A stretch of 19,874 nt of DNA from Bacteroides sp. UBA7333 (GTDB taxonomy: Bacteria > Bacteroidota > Bacteroidia > Bacteroidales > Bacteroidaceae). The stretch is from the NCBI GenBank assembly GCA_002471195.1, contig DKPN01000076.1:10128-30001 (forward strand), in the 5' to 3' direction. The translations under genes and the position numbers were made by a program. How positions within the stretch are numbered: the stretch's first letter is position 1; every line of letters starts with the position of its first letter. The notes beneath the pieces are model-generated. The model was not told the origin of the DNA. It ran no database searches and was given only the letters and a program-made list of their open reading frames with translations. Shown here one piece after another: positions 7,250-15,790 of the stretch.

Positions 7250-9358
7250 ATGAAATTAGAAAAACACAATCACTATCAGTTTAGAATTTGTGAACAGACC
7301 AAAAGCCGAACGTACTTTATAGACGAAGATGGAGAGAAGTTTAGTGCTCCTGCTTTTCAGCAAAATGTAGATGAAGTTGTATGGATGTATATTTCAGATG
7401 TAAATGATGATAAATATACATTTAAATGGAGTGTCAAAAATGAGAACTTTGAAGAAGGTAAGACGTATCCGTTCGTTATTACATCTTCGGTAAGTCAGGG
7501 TGCAAAAAATATTAGTTTCTTGGTGCGACATGGTGCCAACTTTTCTACTGCCTTGGCTGTAAAGCGAGATGATACTTCGGATTATGCGTTTGAGAAGAAT
7601 AAGCTGATTCACTGCAAAGTTGAGAAAATAGACATTGAGAGCAATGGTGTTGCATTGCAATATGATGAGCATTTTGATGAAGTGAGTGATGCTCTGAAAT
7701 TAATAGAAGAGCAAAAAGCTCTTGATTATATTGCAGAGTTAAAGAATGAATTACTTTATGTCGCAAAGATTCCCCGAAAGAATTATAAACTAGGAGTACT
7801 TGTTGCCTTAGTTCAGCATATAAAGCTTCCTCTTGATGATCTTATCTCGACAATTTATATTCTCTATACTCGAAACGATCTAGATAAGTACACGGTAGAT
7901 ATGCTTCTTAAAGGTTTGTATGCTTATACAAACTATAGTGCAGAGTCTGTATTACAAATGCATCAGCAGATTGAAACAGCTTATGTTTCAGAAATGTCAT
8001 TAGATCATGGTGCGATAAATGAGATTGTACGCGCTTTGGCTGTTCAGATATTATTACTAAAACATAACGGAGAATATCCACGATTTAAGTATGTTGCTTT
8101 TTATAGGTTTATGGCTTATTTAGCGACAACGGATATACAGCGCGATGTTTTGATTAATATATCGTTGGCTTACGCTCATGCAACAAAAGTAAATGATAAG
8201 AGTCTAGAAACTTACTTAGACTGGAAAGATGTCGTGTTTAAGCTTGAATACGATAATATTTTAGAGAAAATAAAGTTGTCACCAACAACTATTAAATCTC
8301 CAAAAACATATGTTCCAAAGAAAGCTTTTGATTCGAAAAAAGAAAAGATTCTTAAATCATATAAGGCACTTGTTTCTGAAGTTGTGAAGACTCTAGAATA
8401 TAAGGCTTTGTTTGAAAAGAGGCTTCCGAAACGCATAAAGTTACTGAATGAGCTTCGTCGTCTATGTCGAGCAATCGATTCTTCATGGTTGCTTATTTAT
8501 GGCTTGCAGCAATCTTATTTCTTAGCTCTTATATCCTTTTGTGAACAGGATGAAAAAACGACATTCAATGGATGGAAAGCTAATGACAAAGCTTTGAAGC
8601 GATTTCCTCATCTTCGATGCTACTATGATATTATAAGCTTGCTTACAAATAGTGGTATTCAAGAGGTGAATATGCAACTATTAGAACGTGAGACTTCTGA
8701 ACCTGATGCGCATTTAAGAAAGTTGATTCGACTCATTGTTGCATATAATCTACAGTGTTCTGTTTCTGATAATTCAGACTGGACTAAGAACTCTCGTAAT
8801 ATGATTATTGAATTTCTTCTTGGAGAGGAAGAGTATAAATCAATAACGAAGGGAACGTTAGATGCTCTTGAAGTAGATGCAGAGGAGGAAGAGCCTTTGA
8901 ATTTGGGCTTAGAAGACGGTCAACGCGAATTTAAGAAATCAATTTTATTTCCCCCAGGAAGTAAAGAGCCTAATATTGGACGTCAAGCAGCAGTTATAAT
9001 GCGAACTATTGCCGGATTTTTAAATGGGAGAGGGGGTAGTTTGTTTTTAGGTGTTGATGATAAAGGTAATATTGTCGGTTTGAGTAGCGATTTTAAAGCT
9101 TTGGGCAAAGATTGTGGTCCCGATAGATATGAGCGAGAATTGAGACGATATATTGTAGATGGATTTGGAAAAGATATTAATTCTTCGATAGACTTGAAGT
9201 TTCAGACTGTTGCGAATATGACTTATTGTGAGGTTATTATACCAGAAAGTAAATCGCCGGTTTGTTACAAAAATGACTTTTGGCAACGACAAGGGAATGA
9301 AACCCGAATTTTAAAAGGGAATGATATTGCTTTATTTATCAAACGGAAGCTAGATTAG
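7250..9358 (+). CDS. Large protein with C-terminal AlbA_2 (Schlafen-type) domain
   Basis: A 702-residue protein. The C-terminal ~148 residues (about 555-702) are an AlbA_2/Schlafen-type putative nucleic-acid-binding domain: EDGQREFKKS at the start, then IAGFLNGRGGSLFLGVDDKGNIVGL (588-611), the signature glycine-rich turn and GVDD, then CEVIIPESKSPVCYKN and a final WQRQGNETRIL. The first ~150 residues look beta-rich, possibly two OB-like or small barrel units (YQFRICEQTKSRTYFIDEDGEKFSAP, and FLVRHGANFSTALAVK). About 155-545 is largely helical and unlike anything I can name; a Glu-rich linker (EVDAEEEEP) separates it from the AlbA_2 part. No helicase, nuclease or Walker motif is visible. Possible roles in RNA or DNA binding are inferred only from the domain. 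The aldehyde dehydrogenase gene follows after 33 bases. Confidence 0.8.
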   Translation: MKLEKHNHYQFRICEQTKSRTYFIDEDGEKFSAPAFQQNVDEVVWMYISDVNDDKYTFKWSVKNENFEEGKTYPFVITSSVSQGAKNISFLVRHGANFSTALAVKRDDTSDYAFEKNKLIHCKVEKIDIESNGVALQYDEHFDEVSDALKLIEEQKALDYIAELKNELLYVAKIPRKNYKLGVLVALVQHIKLPLDDLISTIYILYTRNDLDKYTVDMLLKGLYAYTNYSAESVLQMHQQIETAYVSEMSLDHGAINEIVRALAVQILLLKHNGEYPRFKYVAFYRFMAYLATTDIQRDVLINISLAYAHATKVNDKSLETYLDWKDVVFKLEYDNILEKIKLSPTTIKSPKTYVPKKAFDSKKEKILKSYKALVSEVVKTLEYKALFEKRLPKRIKLLNELRRLCRAIDSSWLLIYGLQQSYFLALISFCEQDEKTTFNGWKANDKALKRFPHLRCYYDIISLLTNSGIQEVNMQLLERETSEPDAHLRKLIRLIVAYNLQCSVSDNSDWTKNSRNMIIEFLLGEEEYKSITKGTLDALEVDAEEEEPLNLGLEDGQREFKKSILFPPGSKEPNIGRQAAVIMRTIAGFLNGRGGSLFLGVDDKGNIVGLSSDFKALGKDCGPDRYERELRRYIVDGFGKDINSSIDLKFQTVANMTYCEVIIPESKSPVCYKNDFWQRQGNETRILKGNDIALFIKRKLD

Positions 9359-9391
9359 TTTTATTTTGATTTACATAAATCCTAATAGACG

Positions 9392-10762
9392 ATGGGAGAA
9401 GATGTAGGTAAGATATGGTTAGATCAGAAAGTCTATTTTGAAAGTGGAGAAACGAAAAACTATCAATTTAGGCAAGAGGCGTTGAAAAAGCTAGAAAACG
9501 CAATTCTTAAATATGAGTTGAGACTGTATGATGCTCTATACAAGGATTTGCATAAGTCTAAACAAGAAGCTTTTTTGACGGAAATAATGATTGTGCTACA
9601 AGAAATTAAGTATCATCGTAAAAACTTAAAGCACTGGATGAAAAGGACTCGCATTCCTGTTCCGTATTATTTTGTAGGAACAAGATGCGAAGTAATGGCA
9701 GAACCATATGGCTTGAGCCTTATTATTGCGCCTTGGAATTATCCGATTCAGCTGTTGTTAGCTCCTTTAATTGGAGCTATATCAGCAGGAAACTGTGCAG
9801 TGCTTAAGCCTTCTCCCTATGTGCCAAATGTATCGGAAGTTTTAACTCTAATGATACGTGAAGTATTTGAAGACCGGTATATTGCAGTTGTTGAGGGTGG
9901 AAGAGATATAAATACTCTTTTATTAAAGCAACGATGGGATTATATCTTTTTTACAGGAAGTCCAACTTTGGGGCGTGTCGTGATGCAGTCTGCTGCTGAA
10001 AATGTAACACCGCTTACATTAGAACTTGGAGGAAAAAGTCCATGTATCGTTGATTCAACAGCAGATATCAAAATCGCCGCAAAGAGAATAGCTTGGGGTA
10101 AATTCCTTAATTCTGGTCAAACTTGTGTTGCTCCGGATTATTTATTAGTTCATGAGTCTGTAAAGGATGAATTGATCTTTTATATAAAAGTATATATTGC
10201 TGAATTTTATGGATCTAACCCCCAGTTATCTGAGTTTTATGGACGGATTGTAAATGATAAAGCCTTTAAACGTTTAGATGATTTGCTTAAAGATGTGAAA
10301 ATATTGCATGGTGGTTGTCGAGTTGAGGCGGATTTATATATTGAGCCAACTTTAGTTGATGTTGAGGATGTGTCTACATGTCGACTTATGGAGGAAGAGA
10401 TTTTTGGTCCGATTCTTCCTATAATTTCATTTAAGGATATATCAGACGTTTGTCAGTTCGTTTCTTCAAGGGAAAAGCCATTGGCTTTGTACTGTTTTTC
10501 TGATAAACAGATATTCCGTACAATTTTAGATAATACGAGTTCTGGGGCTGCATTGTTAAACGATGTAGTGCTGCATGTTGGAAATGGATTGCTTCCTTTC
10601 GGTGGGGTTGGTAATAGTGGTTTCGGTAATTATCATGGTAAAGATTCGTATATTGCTTTTATCCATTTGAAGTCAATACTTTATTCACCAAAGTGGTATA
10701 GTAATGTATTTCGTTTTCCACCATATAAATGGTTTAAGCTTGTAAAGACTCTGTTTTCATAG
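9392..10762 (+). CDS. NAD(P)-dependent aldehyde dehydrogenase, class-3-like
   Basis: A 456-residue aldehyde dehydrogenase, oxidising an aldehyde to the acid with NAD(P)+. The length and C-terminal PPYKWFKLVKTL tail match the short class-3 (ALDH3-like) group. Visible active-site features are APWNYP with Asn115 (oxyanion hole), FTGSPTLGR (187-195, cofactor loop), LELGGKSP with the general base Glu211, NSGQTCVAPDY with the nucleophile Cys245, and EEIFGPILP (335-343). There is no signal peptide; a cytoplasmic or membrane-associated enzyme is expected, as some class-3 members attach by a hydrophobic C-terminus, but none is obvious here. The substrate cannot be deduced. The 33-base gap to the AlbA_2 gene with no terminator suggests a shared transcript, but the two products have no evident functional link. 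Confidence 0.93.
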   Translation: MGEDVGKIWLDQKVYFESGETKNYQFRQEALKKLENAILKYELRLYDALYKDLHKSKQEAFLTEIMIVLQEIKYHRKNLKHWMKRTRIPVPYYFVGTRCEVMAEPYGLSLIIAPWNYPIQLLLAPLIGAISAGNCAVLKPSPYVPNVSEVLTLMIREVFEDRYIAVVEGGRDINTLLLKQRWDYIFFTGSPTLGRVVMQSAAENVTPLTLELGGKSPCIVDSTADIKIAAKRIAWGKFLNSGQTCVAPDYLLVHESVKDELIFYIKVYIAEFYGSNPQLSEFYGRIVNDKAFKRLDDLLKDVKILHGGCRVEADLYIEPTLVDVEDVSTCRLMEEEIFGPILPIISFKDISDVCQFVSSREKPLALYCFSDKQIFRTILDNTSSGAALLNDVVLHVGNGLLPFGGVGNSGFGNYHGKDSYIAFIHLKSILYSPKWYSNVFRFPPYKWFKLVKTLFS

Positions 10763-10796
10763 GCTAAACTAGATGACGAGAATCGTCGTGATAAAA

Positions 10797-10838
10797 AAAC
10801 AGTCTCAATGATTTAAACTAAAATCATTGAGACTGTTT
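10797..10838. terminator. Bidirectional intrinsic terminator hairpin
   Basis: A perfect 18-bp stem (10797-10814 AAACAGTCTCAATGATTT; 10821-10838) with a 6-base loop lies between the convergent aldehyde dehydrogenase and alpha/beta hydrolase genes. Terminal A and T runs on the two arms give a poly-U end in either direction. Confidence 0.88.
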
Positions 10839-10852
10839 CATTTGTATAACTC

Positions 10853-11662
10853 TTAATCTTGTACTCTACTCTTTATCCAATCAAGCAGAAGCTCTTTACA
10901 TATTGTAGCGTATCTGAAATCTGAGTATAATCCCCAACCATGTCCACCTTTGGCGAAAATATGTAATGCTGATTTGATTTTACACTTTAATAGTTCCTCG
11001 TAGAACAAAAGTGATGCGACAGGAGGTGCAATAGGATCATCATTACATAAAACCAAAAAACAAGGAGAGGTTGCTTTGTTGACACTTCGCTCGGCAGATA
11101 AAGAAATGTATAAATTCTCACTAGCAGAAGAGCCAATCAATTTTTCTCTTGTAGGGATATGGGTTAATCCATCCATCATAGATAATACAGGATAGAATAA
11201 TGCCGTAAACTTCGGTTTTATTCCTTCGGGCGATAGATTACCTAATCTTGCAACGGTATTGCCGCCAATAGAGAATCCTATAGCTCCAATCTTATGTGGG
11301 TCAATGTGCCAAGCTTTAGCATGTAGTTTTGTTTGTGTCATTGCTTGTTGCGCATCTTCCAGAGGGATTTCATAATGCTGATTTGGAAGTCTATATTTTA
11401 CGACAATAGCTGCAATATCATGTTCAACTAACCATTGAGCAGTTTTGACTCCATGATTTTCAAATTGAAGAAGAGAAAAACCGCCTCCTGGAAAGATTAA
11501 TACAGCAGGAGTAAGACTGTTCACGTTTTTGGGTAGATATGCATATAATTCGCCCTTGCTGATATTATCAATCTTTCCTTCAATGTTATTTTCTGCCCCG
11601 CTTAGTCCGTTTGATGTTGGGGCCTCAGAAGGCCAAAGACCTATTGTGATTGGTGATTCCAT
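10853..11662 (-). CDS. Alpha/beta hydrolase, acetyl-esterase-like
   Basis: A 269-residue alpha/beta-hydrolase of the acetyl esterase / BD-FAE-like kind. Visible parts are LIFPGGGF (about 56-62), the HGGG-type oxyanion loop with Pro in place of His; GFSIGG with nucleophile Ser131; a candidate acid in CNDDPIAPP (Asp208 or Asp209); and GGHGWG with His241. The opening GLWPSEAP is typical of Bacteroidetes carbohydrate esterases, which often carry a signal peptide; here none is present, so the protein is probably cytoplasmic. Removal of acetyl or similar short acyl esters, perhaps from sugars, is the most likely activity, but the substrate is unknown. It is not in an obvious polysaccharide-utilisation cluster. 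It is separated from its upstream neighbour by a hairpin, so it likely has its own promoter, which I could not pinpoint. Confidence 0.87.
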   Translation of the reverse strand: MESPITIGLWPSEAPTSNGLSGAENNIEGKIDNISKGELYAYLPKNVNSLTPAVLIFPGGGFSLLQFENHGVKTAQWLVEHDIAAIVVKYRLPNQHYEIPLEDAQQAMTQTKLHAKAWHIDPHKIGAIGFSIGGNTVARLGNLSPEGIKPKFTALFYPVLSMMDGLTHIPTREKLIGSSASENLYISLSAERSVNKATSPCFLVLCNDDPIAPPVASLLFYEELLKCKIKSALHIFAKGGHGWGLYSDFRYATICKELLLDWIKSRVQD

Positions 11663-11718
11663 AAAGCTTAATGTAGTATATGTGGTGAATGTGGATATAT
11701 CTGTTGATGGTAAGTTAA

Positions 11719-11754
11719 ATACATACAGGTATAGAAAATAGTACCTGTATGTAT
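11719..11754 (-). terminator. Terminator-like hairpin after the unknown acidic protein gene
   Basis: A perfect 13-bp inverted repeat (11719-11731 ATACATACAGGTA; 11742-11754) with a 10-base loop lies 15 bases past the stop of the minus-strand 119-residue protein. It separates that gene from the alpha/beta hydrolase downstream. Only a short T-rich stretch follows, so a terminator is likely but not certain; an operator upstream of the hydrolase is the alternative. Confidence 0.6.
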
Positions 11755-11768
11755 AATAATCAGGGATG

Positions 11769-12128
11769 TTACTTTAGTTGAGAAACCTTGCGTATTATAT
11801 CTAGAAATTCATCATTTGACATGTCAATTTCGGGTTCTCTGTAGTGTACATAATCTTCAAAATAGTCGCTAGCAATGTCTGCCATAATATCTTTACCCGG
11901 CAAATCATTTTGATTAAGAAATGCCTCAATACGATTCTGAACATCGTGTATTACAGCGAGCTTATCTTCATATCTATCAGGTTTATCATTGCCGATGATA
12001 TGTTCGTTGCGAGCGATTAAATATACAGAAGTATAAAACTTTGCAATATCTCCAAATACGGGTGCAAATTTTTGCTTTGTGCTATCAGGTAATAAATCGA
12101 GATAGTTTTGAGTTGCTGTTTTCTCCAT
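11769..12128 (-). CDS. Small acidic helical protein, function unknown
   Basis: A 119-residue protein I do not recognise. It is predicted mostly helical and acidic, with no Cys, no signal peptide and no membrane segment. Features include FAPVFGDIAKFYTSVYLIARNEHIIG (about 21-46) and an acidic C-terminal half (DIASDYFEDYVHYREPEIDMSNDEFLDIIRK). A -7-like element lies 22 bases upstream and a hairpin follows the stop, so it appears to be a single-gene unit, divergent from pheT. The reading frame has ordinary amino-acid composition and is bounded by both signals, which supports a real gene. No function is proposed. Confidence 0.65.
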   Translation of the reverse strand: MEKTATQNYLDLLPDSTKQKFAPVFGDIAKFYTSVYLIARNEHIIGNDKPDRYEDKLAVIHDVQNRIEAFLNQNDLPGKDIMADIASDYFEDYVHYREPEIDMSNDEFLDIIRKVSQLK

Positions 12129-12149
12129 ATTTTAATTAATTATTCGATT

Positions 12150-12157
12150 CAAATTTA
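12150..12157 (-). promoter_or_regulatory. Putative -7 element for the 119-residue protein gene
   Basis: On the minus strand this reads TAAATTTG, an exact TAnnTTTG match. A transcript starting about 7 bases on would have a leader of only some 15 bases before the ATG at 12128. No -33 TTG is seen at the usual distance. Confidence 0.4.
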
Positions 12158-12298
12158 CGAAAATAGATTAATAGAAGACCATTGTATACGTTTTCAGTTG
12201 TTACTATTTGCTTCTATTTGTATAAACAATAGAAAGAACACTATGTTTTGTCCGAATAAAAATAGCGACGAAGTACTCTCTTTTTTAAGAAAACTTGT

Positions 12299-12306
12299 TA
12301 CCTTTG
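12299..12306 (+). promoter_or_regulatory. Putative -7 element of pheT
   Basis: TACCTTTG matches TAnnTTTG exactly and lies 34 bases before the pheT ATG, giving a leader of about 28 bases. No clear -33 TTG is present. I found no leader peptide or attenuator-like hairpin in the 210 bases between the divergent genes. Confidence 0.45.
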
Positions 12307-12340
12307 ACCACCATTTTACTGAATAAAAATATAATTAGCA

Positions 12341-14803
12341 ATGAATATATCTTACAACTGGCTGAAGGATTATTTAAATTTTGATTTGCAACCTGAAGAA
12401 GTTGCAGCAGCTCTTACTTCTATAGGCCTAGAAACAGGTGGTGTAGAGGAAGTTCAAACAATTAAAGGAGGTTTGGAAGGATTAGTAATTGGTGAGGTTT
12501 TGACATGTGTTGACCACCCTAATTCTGATCATCTTCATATCACAACTGTTGATTTAGGCAATGGAGAACCTTCTCAAATTGTATGTGGAGCTCCGAATGT
12601 AGCAGCAGGACAAAAAGTGGTTGTTGCAACAATTGGAACTACATTGTATTCCGGAGAAGAGAGCTTTAAAATAAAGAAAGCCAAAGTGCGTGGTGTAGAA
12701 TCAAACGGTATGATTTGCGCTGAAGATGAAATTGGTCTTGGTGAAAGTCATGACGGAATTATGGTACTACCTGCTGATGCAGTTGTAGGTACATTGGCTA
12801 AAGATTATTTTAATATCAAAAGTGACTTTGTTCTTGAAGTAGACATTACTCCAAACAGAGTTGATGCAACATCTCATTTTGGTGTAGCACGTGATTTAGC
12901 TGCTTATCTTACTCAAGCAGGCGGTGACGCAACATTAACTCGTCCATCTGTTGATAATTTTAAAATCGATAGTCCTGAAAAGGTAGTAGAAGTTATTGTT
13001 GAAAATCAAGAAGCTTGTCCTAGATATTCTGGTATTGTAATTAAAGGTGTAACTGTTGATGCAAGTCCAGAGTGGTTGCAGAATCGTTTGCAATTGATCG
13101 GTCTACGTCCGATTAATAACATCGTAGATATTACAAACTTTATTCTTCATGAGCTAGGACAACCTCTTCATGCGTTCGATTTGAATGAAATCAAAGGAGA
13201 TAAAGTTATTGTAAAAACATTACCTGAAGGAACTAAATTTGTTACTTTAGATGAGGTTGAGCGTACTTTAGATTCAAATGACTTAATGATCTGTAATGCT
13301 GAAGAAGGAATGTGTATTGCAGGTGTATTTGGAGGTTTACATTCAGGTGTGACAAAGAAAACAACTGATATTTTTATTGAGTCAGCTTATTTTAATCCAA
13401 CTTCAGTACGCAAAACTGCACGTCGACATGGCTTAAATACAGATTCATCTTTCCGTTTTGAGCGTGGTTGTGATCCAAACAATACATTATATGTTCTTAA
13501 ACGTGCTGCTCTTTTAATCAAAGAGATTGCAGGTGGACAAATTACAGGAGATATTATTGATATTTATCCTACTGTAATAGAGGAGCCAAAAGTAGAATTA
13601 TCTTTGGCTAAAGTAAATTCATTGATTGGAAAAGATATTCCTGTTGAAACAGTGAGAAGTATCTTGAAATCATTAGAGATTTCCATATTAAAAGAAGAAG
13701 AAGGTATATTGTCATTATCTATTCCAACTTATCGCGTAGATGTATTGCGTGATGTGGATGTTATTGAAGATATTCTTCGTATCTATGGATATAACAATGT
13801 TGAGATTAGCGAAAATGTTAAGTCTAATCTTTCATACAAGCAAGCTTCAGATGTATCATATGCATTGCAAAATCTTATATCGGAGCAGCTTACCGGTTGT
13901 GGTTTTAATGAAATTCTGAATAACTCACTTACTAAGAGTGCATATTATACAGATCTAATTACCTATCCGGAATCAAAACTTGTACAGTTGAAGAATCCAT
14001 TGAGTAATGATTTGAACGTAATGCGTCAAACTTTACTATTTGGAGGATTAGAGAGTGTAGCTTATAATATCAATCGTCGTAATTCAGATCTTTGTTTATA
14101 CGAATTTGGAAATTGCTACAGCTACGATAGCGAGAAAGTAAAGCCGGAAATTAAGCTTTCAGGATATGCTGAAGAGCAACGTTTGGCTTTATTTGTAACG
14201 GGAAATATGGTTTCAAATAACTGGGCTCACGCTGATGAAAAGTCAAGTGTGTATGAGTTAAAAGCTTATGTTGAAAATATTCTAGTGAGATTAGGTATTT
14301 CTCTTCGTAAAGTTGTATTTGGAGCTTTGACAGATGATATCTATTCGGCTGGTATTTCAATTCAAACACAAGCAGGTAGAAAACTAGGAACACTTGGTAT
14401 TATTCAAAAGAAGATTCGCAAGCAATTTGATATTGATGCTGAAGTATACTTTGCTGAGTTATCTTGGGATCAATTGCTTAAAGAAGCTAATAGTAATAAA
14501 GTAACAGCAACAGAGATTTCTAAATTTCCAGCTGTAAAACGTGACTTAGCACTGCTTATTGATAAATCAGTACAATTCTCTGAAATTGTTAAGATTGCTT
14601 TTGATTCGGAGAAGAAGCTATTGAAAGATGTAACTTTATTCGATGTGTATGAAGGGAAAAATCTTCCAGCAGGAAAGAAATCTTATGCTGTAAGCTTCTT
14701 CTTGCAAGATGAGAATAAGACTTTGAATGATAAGCAGATTGATGCGATCATGAAGAAGGTTCAAGCAAATCTTGAATCAAAACTAGGCGCACAATTGCGT
14801 TGA
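12341..14803 (+). CDS. pheT: Phenylalanine--tRNA ligase beta subunit
   Basis: This 820-residue protein is the beta chain of the alpha2-beta2 phenylalanyl-tRNA synthetase, which charges tRNA-Phe. The usual full-length bacterial domain order is visible. MNISYNWLKDYL opens the N-terminal module. A tRNA-binding OB fold (EMAP-like) lies at about 40-150 (VIGEVLTCVDHPNSDHLHITTVDLG, IVCGAPNV, GMICAEDEIGLG). The B3/B4 region follows (VDITPNRVDATSHFGVARDLAAYL, LRPINNIVDITNFILHELGQPLHAFD), which in this family hosts editing of mischarged Tyr. Next come B5 (about 405-480) and the catalytic-core-like fold. The C-terminal ferredoxin-fold anticodon-binding domain runs from SKFPAVKRDLALL (727) to the end. 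The catalytic alpha subunit gene (pheS) is not in the window, so the two are apparently unlinked. The ATG at 12341 gives the family-typical start. Confidence 0.97.
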   Translation: MNISYNWLKDYLNFDLQPEEVAAALTSIGLETGGVEEVQTIKGGLEGLVIGEVLTCVDHPNSDHLHITTVDLGNGEPSQIVCGAPNVAAGQKVVVATIGTTLYSGEESFKIKKAKVRGVESNGMICAEDEIGLGESHDGIMVLPADAVVGTLAKDYFNIKSDFVLEVDITPNRVDATSHFGVARDLAAYLTQAGGDATLTRPSVDNFKIDSPEKVVEVIVENQEACPRYSGIVIKGVTVDASPEWLQNRLQLIGLRPINNIVDITNFILHELGQPLHAFDLNEIKGDKVIVKTLPEGTKFVTLDEVERTLDSNDLMICNAEEGMCIAGVFGGLHSGVTKKTTDIFIESAYFNPTSVRKTARRHGLNTDSSFRFERGCDPNNTLYVLKRAALLIKEIAGGQITGDIIDIYPTVIEEPKVELSLAKVNSLIGKDIPVETVRSILKSLEISILKEEEGILSLSIPTYRVDVLRDVDVIEDILRIYGYNNVEISENVKSNLSYKQASDVSYALQNLISEQLTGCGFNEILNNSLTKSAYYTDLITYPESKLVQLKNPLSNDLNVMRQTLLFGGLESVAYNINRRNSDLCLYEFGNCYSYDSEKVKPEIKLSGYAEEQRLALFVTGNMVSNNWAHADEKSSVYELKAYVENILVRLGISLRKVVFGALTDDIYSAGISIQTQAGRKLGTLGIIQKKIRKQFDIDAEVYFAELSWDQLLKEANSNKVTATEISKFPAVKRDLALLIDKSVQFSEIVKIAFDSEKKLLKDVTLFDVYEGKNLPAGKKSYAVSFFLQDENKTLNDKQIDAIMKKVQANLESKLGAQLR

Positions 14804-14820
14804 TTTTACTAAATAACAAA

Positions 14821-14862
14821 TAAGCCTTGATTCCTTTCTTCTAAGATAGGATACAAGGCTTA
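14821..14862 (+). terminator. Hairpin after pheT overlapping the yebC promoter
   Basis: Nine perfect base pairs (14821-14829 TAAGCCTTG; 14854-14862), plus four more pairs further in (14832-14835 with 14848-14851) across small mismatches, lie 18 bases after the pheT stop. The following bases are AT-rich but have no long T run, so termination may be partial. The last two bases of the 3' arm are the first two of the -7 element of yebC. Confidence 0.6.
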
Positions 14863-14868
14863 GATTTG
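14861..14868 (+). promoter_or_regulatory. Putative -7 element of yebC
   Basis: TAGATTTG matches TAnnTTTG exactly, 22 bases before the yebC ATG; the expected leader is about 15 bases. No -33 TTG at standard spacing. It abuts the 3' arm of the pheT hairpin, so transcript release and the new start are nearly superimposed. Confidence 0.45.
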
Positions 14869-14889
14869 TAATTAAATATTTTATTATAT

Positions 14890-15618
14890 ATGGGAAGAGC
14901 GTTTGAATATCGCAAAGCGAGAAAAATGAAACGTTGGGGCAACATGGCTCGTGTGTTTACAAAACTGGGTAAAGAAATTACAATCGCAACAAAAACAGGC
15001 GGTCCAGACCCAGAAACAAACCCGCGTCTTCGTGTATTGATGCAGCAAGCTAAAAAAGAGAACATGCCTAAGGAAAACGTAGAGCGTGCAATCAAAAAAG
15101 CTACTTCAAAAGATTATACAGACTATAAAGAAATGGTGTATGAAGGATACGGTCCTTTTGGTATTGCGATTGTTGTAGAAACTGCAACTGATAATCCAAC
15201 AAGAACTGTAGCAAACGTACGAAGCTATTTCAATAAACTTGGCGGTTCTTTAGGAACTACAGGTAGTTTAGAGTTCCTTTTTGATCACAAATGTGTTTTC
15301 AAAGTAGCTGCAAAAGAAGGTGTTTCTCTTGAGGATCTAGAGCTTGAACTTATCGACTTTGGAGTAGATGAAGTAGAGGAGGATGGAGAAGAAGTTATCC
15401 TTTATGGAGAATTCAAATCTTACTCTGATATTCAAAAGTATCTTGAAGACAATGCTTTTGAAATTCACAGTGCAGAGTTTGAGCGTATTCCAAACGATAC
15501 AAAAGAACTCAATGCAGAGCAAAGAGCTCAGATTGAAAAACTTCTTGAGAAGTTTGAAGATGATGAAGATGTTCAGAATGTTTTCCATAACATGGCTGAA
15601 GCAGAAGACGAAGAATAA
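14890..15618 (+). CDS. yebC: YebC/PmpR-family protein
   Basis: A 242-residue YebC/PmpR/TACO1-family protein, cytoplasmic. The start MGRAFEYRKARKMKRWGNMARVFTKLGKEI is the Bacteroidetes version of the family's N-terminal helical domain; TKTGGPDPETNPRLR and AKKENMPKENVERAIKKA follow in the conserved domain 1 (about 1-80). YEGYGPFGIAIVVETATDNPTRTVANVRSYF (about 85-115) and GSLGTTGSLEFLF open the two alpha/beta domains, and an acidic tail (DEDVQNVF...AEAEDEE) ends the protein. Older annotation treats the family as DNA-binding transcriptional regulators; more recent work ties members to translation, helping ribosomes through difficult proline stretches, as for mitochondrial TACO1. Which applies here cannot be told. 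It is a single gene between two hairpins. Confidence 0.93.
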   Translation: MGRAFEYRKARKMKRWGNMARVFTKLGKEITIATKTGGPDPETNPRLRVLMQQAKKENMPKENVERAIKKATSKDYTDYKEMVYEGYGPFGIAIVVETATDNPTRTVANVRSYFNKLGGSLGTTGSLEFLFDHKCVFKVAAKEGVSLEDLELELIDFGVDEVEEDGEEVILYGEFKSYSDIQKYLEDNAFEIHSAEFERIPNDTKELNAEQRAQIEKLLEKFEDDEDVQNVFHNMAEAEDEE

Positions 15619-15649
15619 TTCAAGTAAGAATATTTATTTCGATATAAAG

Positions 15650-15674
15650 AAAGCAGGATATTAAGTCCTGCTTT
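15650..15674 (+). terminator. Intrinsic terminator of yebC
   Basis: A 9-bp GC-containing stem (15650-15658 AAAGCAGGA; 15666-15674) with a 7-base loop is followed by an unbroken run of T, starting 31 bases after the yebC stop. This is a textbook rho-independent terminator. Confidence 0.88.
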
Positions 15675-15790
15675 TTTTATGTACAATATTTAGATATAAA
15701 ATAATTTGCTTAAATACTTGATATTGTGACGATAGAGGGTTTGTTGTGTAAGTTTAAACAAGAAAATGTAATTTTTTTTCATTGAAATGC

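Noticed and set aside
7250..9358. AlbA_2 protein as an anti-phage defence gene
   Set aside because: The domain alone is not enough; there is no partner nuclease, helicase, reverse transcriptase or restriction gene nearby, so defence is only one possibility.
12108..12326. Open frame upstream of pheT as a possible leader peptide
   Set aside because: It starts inside the divergent gene, shows no Phe-codon cluster, and no attenuator-type alternative hairpins are seen; it covers the putative promoter of pheT.
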